15,222 bases of DNA from assembly GCA_003171235.1 (NCBI GenBank), contig PMYM01000070.1, positions 1 to 15,222 on the forward strand. Reading direction: 5' to 3'. Positions 14,723-15,222 of this stretch are shown in pieces. The translations under genes and the position numbers were made by a program. Below the pieces are notes generated by a model. The model saw nothing but the letters and a program-made list of their open reading frames with translations, was not told the DNA's origin and did not search any database. Origin of the DNA: Phycisphaerales bacterium (GTDB taxonomy: Bacteria; Planctomycetota; Phycisphaerae; SM23-33). Numbering within the stretch: the stretch's first letter is position 1; every line of letters begins with the position of its first letter.

Positions 14723-14844
14723 CTAGTAGTCTGTAACAGGAAATTCCACGGGTGGCACAGCCTTTCTAGGCTGTGCGCGCACAGGCTGGAAAGCCTGTGC
14801 CACCAAAGAACCTACCCATCGTTTTTGCTGTGACAGACTACTAG
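14723..14844. repeat. 122 bp MITE-like element with TAGTAGTCTGT ends and inner twin hairpins
   Basis: Terminal inverted repeats at 14723-14739 (CTAGTAGTCTGTAACAG) and 14828-14844 (CTGTGACAGACTACTAG) match at 16 of 17 positions. Inside are two perfect 8 bp stems, CACAGCCT-TTCT-AGGCTGTG (14756-14775) and CACAGGCT-GGAA-AGCCTGTG (14780-14799), flanked by GGTGG and CCACC. This is the design of the repeat inside the second glycosidase gene. No coding capacity; such elements need a transposase supplied elsewhere. Confidence 0.85.
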
Positions 14845-14885
14845 AGCGCTTTGCATTACGGTGCAGCTCATTGCTTGCTTGTTTG

Positions 14886-14914
14886 AGCCTGCGCAAGCAG
14901 GCTTTTCTTCTCTT
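14886..14914 (+). terminator. Rho-independent terminator-like hairpin
   Basis: AGCCTGC-GCAA-GCAGGCT is a perfect 7 bp stem with a GNRA-type GCAA loop, followed directly by TTTCTTCTCTT. It is the first convincing intrinsic terminator downstream of the ceramidase-like gene, about 215 bp past its stop and beyond the 122 bp repeat. It could also be part of the surrounding repeat sequence. Confidence 0.5.
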
Positions 14915-14917
14915 AAC

Positions 14918-15162
14918 AGGCCTCGGCTTTAGCCGGGGTGGCAGAGGCCCAGGATTGTCCTGCTGGAGCCATCCGCCGACGAGCTTTTCGGGGATGATCC
15001 AGTTGGCGATGCCGTGGGTTGGACACGCTGACGCTGGATTCTGCAGTATGCGCTCTAAATGGCCCATCGCGACATCGCCAGCGTGGATTTGCCACAAGGC
15101 AGGTCGGCGGATGGCGTTGCTCCGGTGAGGGCGACCTGTCACCCCGGCTAAAGCCGGGGCCT
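14918..15162. repeat. ~245 bp inverted-repeat element with GGCTTTAGCC arms
   Basis: The left arm (14918-14944) and right arm (15136-15162) are inverted copies, 25 of 27 bases matching, each centred on GGCTTTAGCC and CCGGGG. A smaller inverted pair, TAGAGCGC (14842-14849) and GCGCTCTA (15050-15057), straddles the left arm, so at least two elements are nested or interleaved here. The interior (14945-15135) reads through in several frames but shows no recognisable protein. A CTGCC-AAAA-GGCAG hairpin (15161-15174) abuts the right end. I see no gene from 14672 to 15222. Confidence 0.65.
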
Positions 15163-15222
15163 GCCAAAAGGCAGAAGCAACCGATGCGTCCCGCCATTCC
15201 CATGCCGGCCGCATCCGCCCAA

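Noticed and set aside
14723..15214. 163-codon minus-strand frame at the right end
   Set aside because: It crosses two palindromic elements and reads as repeat-derived phrases (for example VAQAFQPVRAQ). I found no domain in it.
1..15222. CRISPR array, tRNA or rRNA
   Set aside because: No regularly spaced direct repeats and no cloverleaf or rRNA-like segments were seen. The repeats present are inverted pairs, not spacer arrays.

Overview
The window looks like a chromosome segment of a high-GC planctomycete, probably Phycisphaerae-like. Three things suggest this: GC-rich codon use, the GT-C and glycosidase families present, and several palindromic intergenic repeats that I recognise by eye from planctomycete genomes (TAGTAGTCTGT ends, CGCAGAGGCGCAGAG arms, GGCTTTAGCC arms, twin CACAG hairpins). 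The assignment is an inference; there is no rRNA or marker gene here.

Layout. (1) 1-1466 is a decayed accessory zone. It holds the tail of an unrecognised reading frame, a lower-GC minus-strand gene for an HhH-GPD (DNA-glycosylase-fold) protein, a frameshifted N-terminal fragment of a phage tail tape measure protein, and REP-like GC hairpins. (2) 1467-4472 carries two adjacent multi-pass membrane glycosyltransferases of the GT-C fold (GT39-like, then GT87/DUF2029). (3) 4473-4759 is a leader with a candidate promoter and a 48-codon frame that resembles the start of a sialate-O-acetylesterase-like protein and overlaps the next gene. (4) 4760-10899 is a tight operon of three large clan GH-D-type TIM-barrel proteins: the first two overlap by 4 nt and the third starts directly after the second stop. 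(5) 10900-11519 is an intergenic region dominated by a ~320 bp inverted-repeat element. (6) 11520-13055 is a GH31-type glycosidase. (7) 13056-13354 is a ~245 bp inverted-repeat element. (8) 13361-14671 is a neutral-ceramidase-like amidase. (9) 14672-15222 has no convincing gene and is packed with nested palindromic elements plus a terminator-like hairpin.

How the genes may work together. All four glycosidase homologues and the ceramidase-like protein lack signal peptides and should be cytoplasmic. The four share the same barrel landmarks: an (I/V)(I/L)D.(G/W)W strand, a G.W segment after it, a K.D nucleophile motif and a later acid/base Asp. The set looks like an intracellular route for taking apart an alpha-linked glycan or amide-containing glycoconjugate. 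No transporter or regulator is in the window, and the substrate cannot be read from sequence.

The most striking feature is the second glycosidase. Its K.D nucleophile motif reads KVA, so the catalytic Asp is an Ala, and a twin-hairpin intergenic repeat is inserted in frame only a few residues downstream, in the active-site loop. It is probably a pseudoenzyme or a re-purposed subunit, co-translated with intact paralogues.
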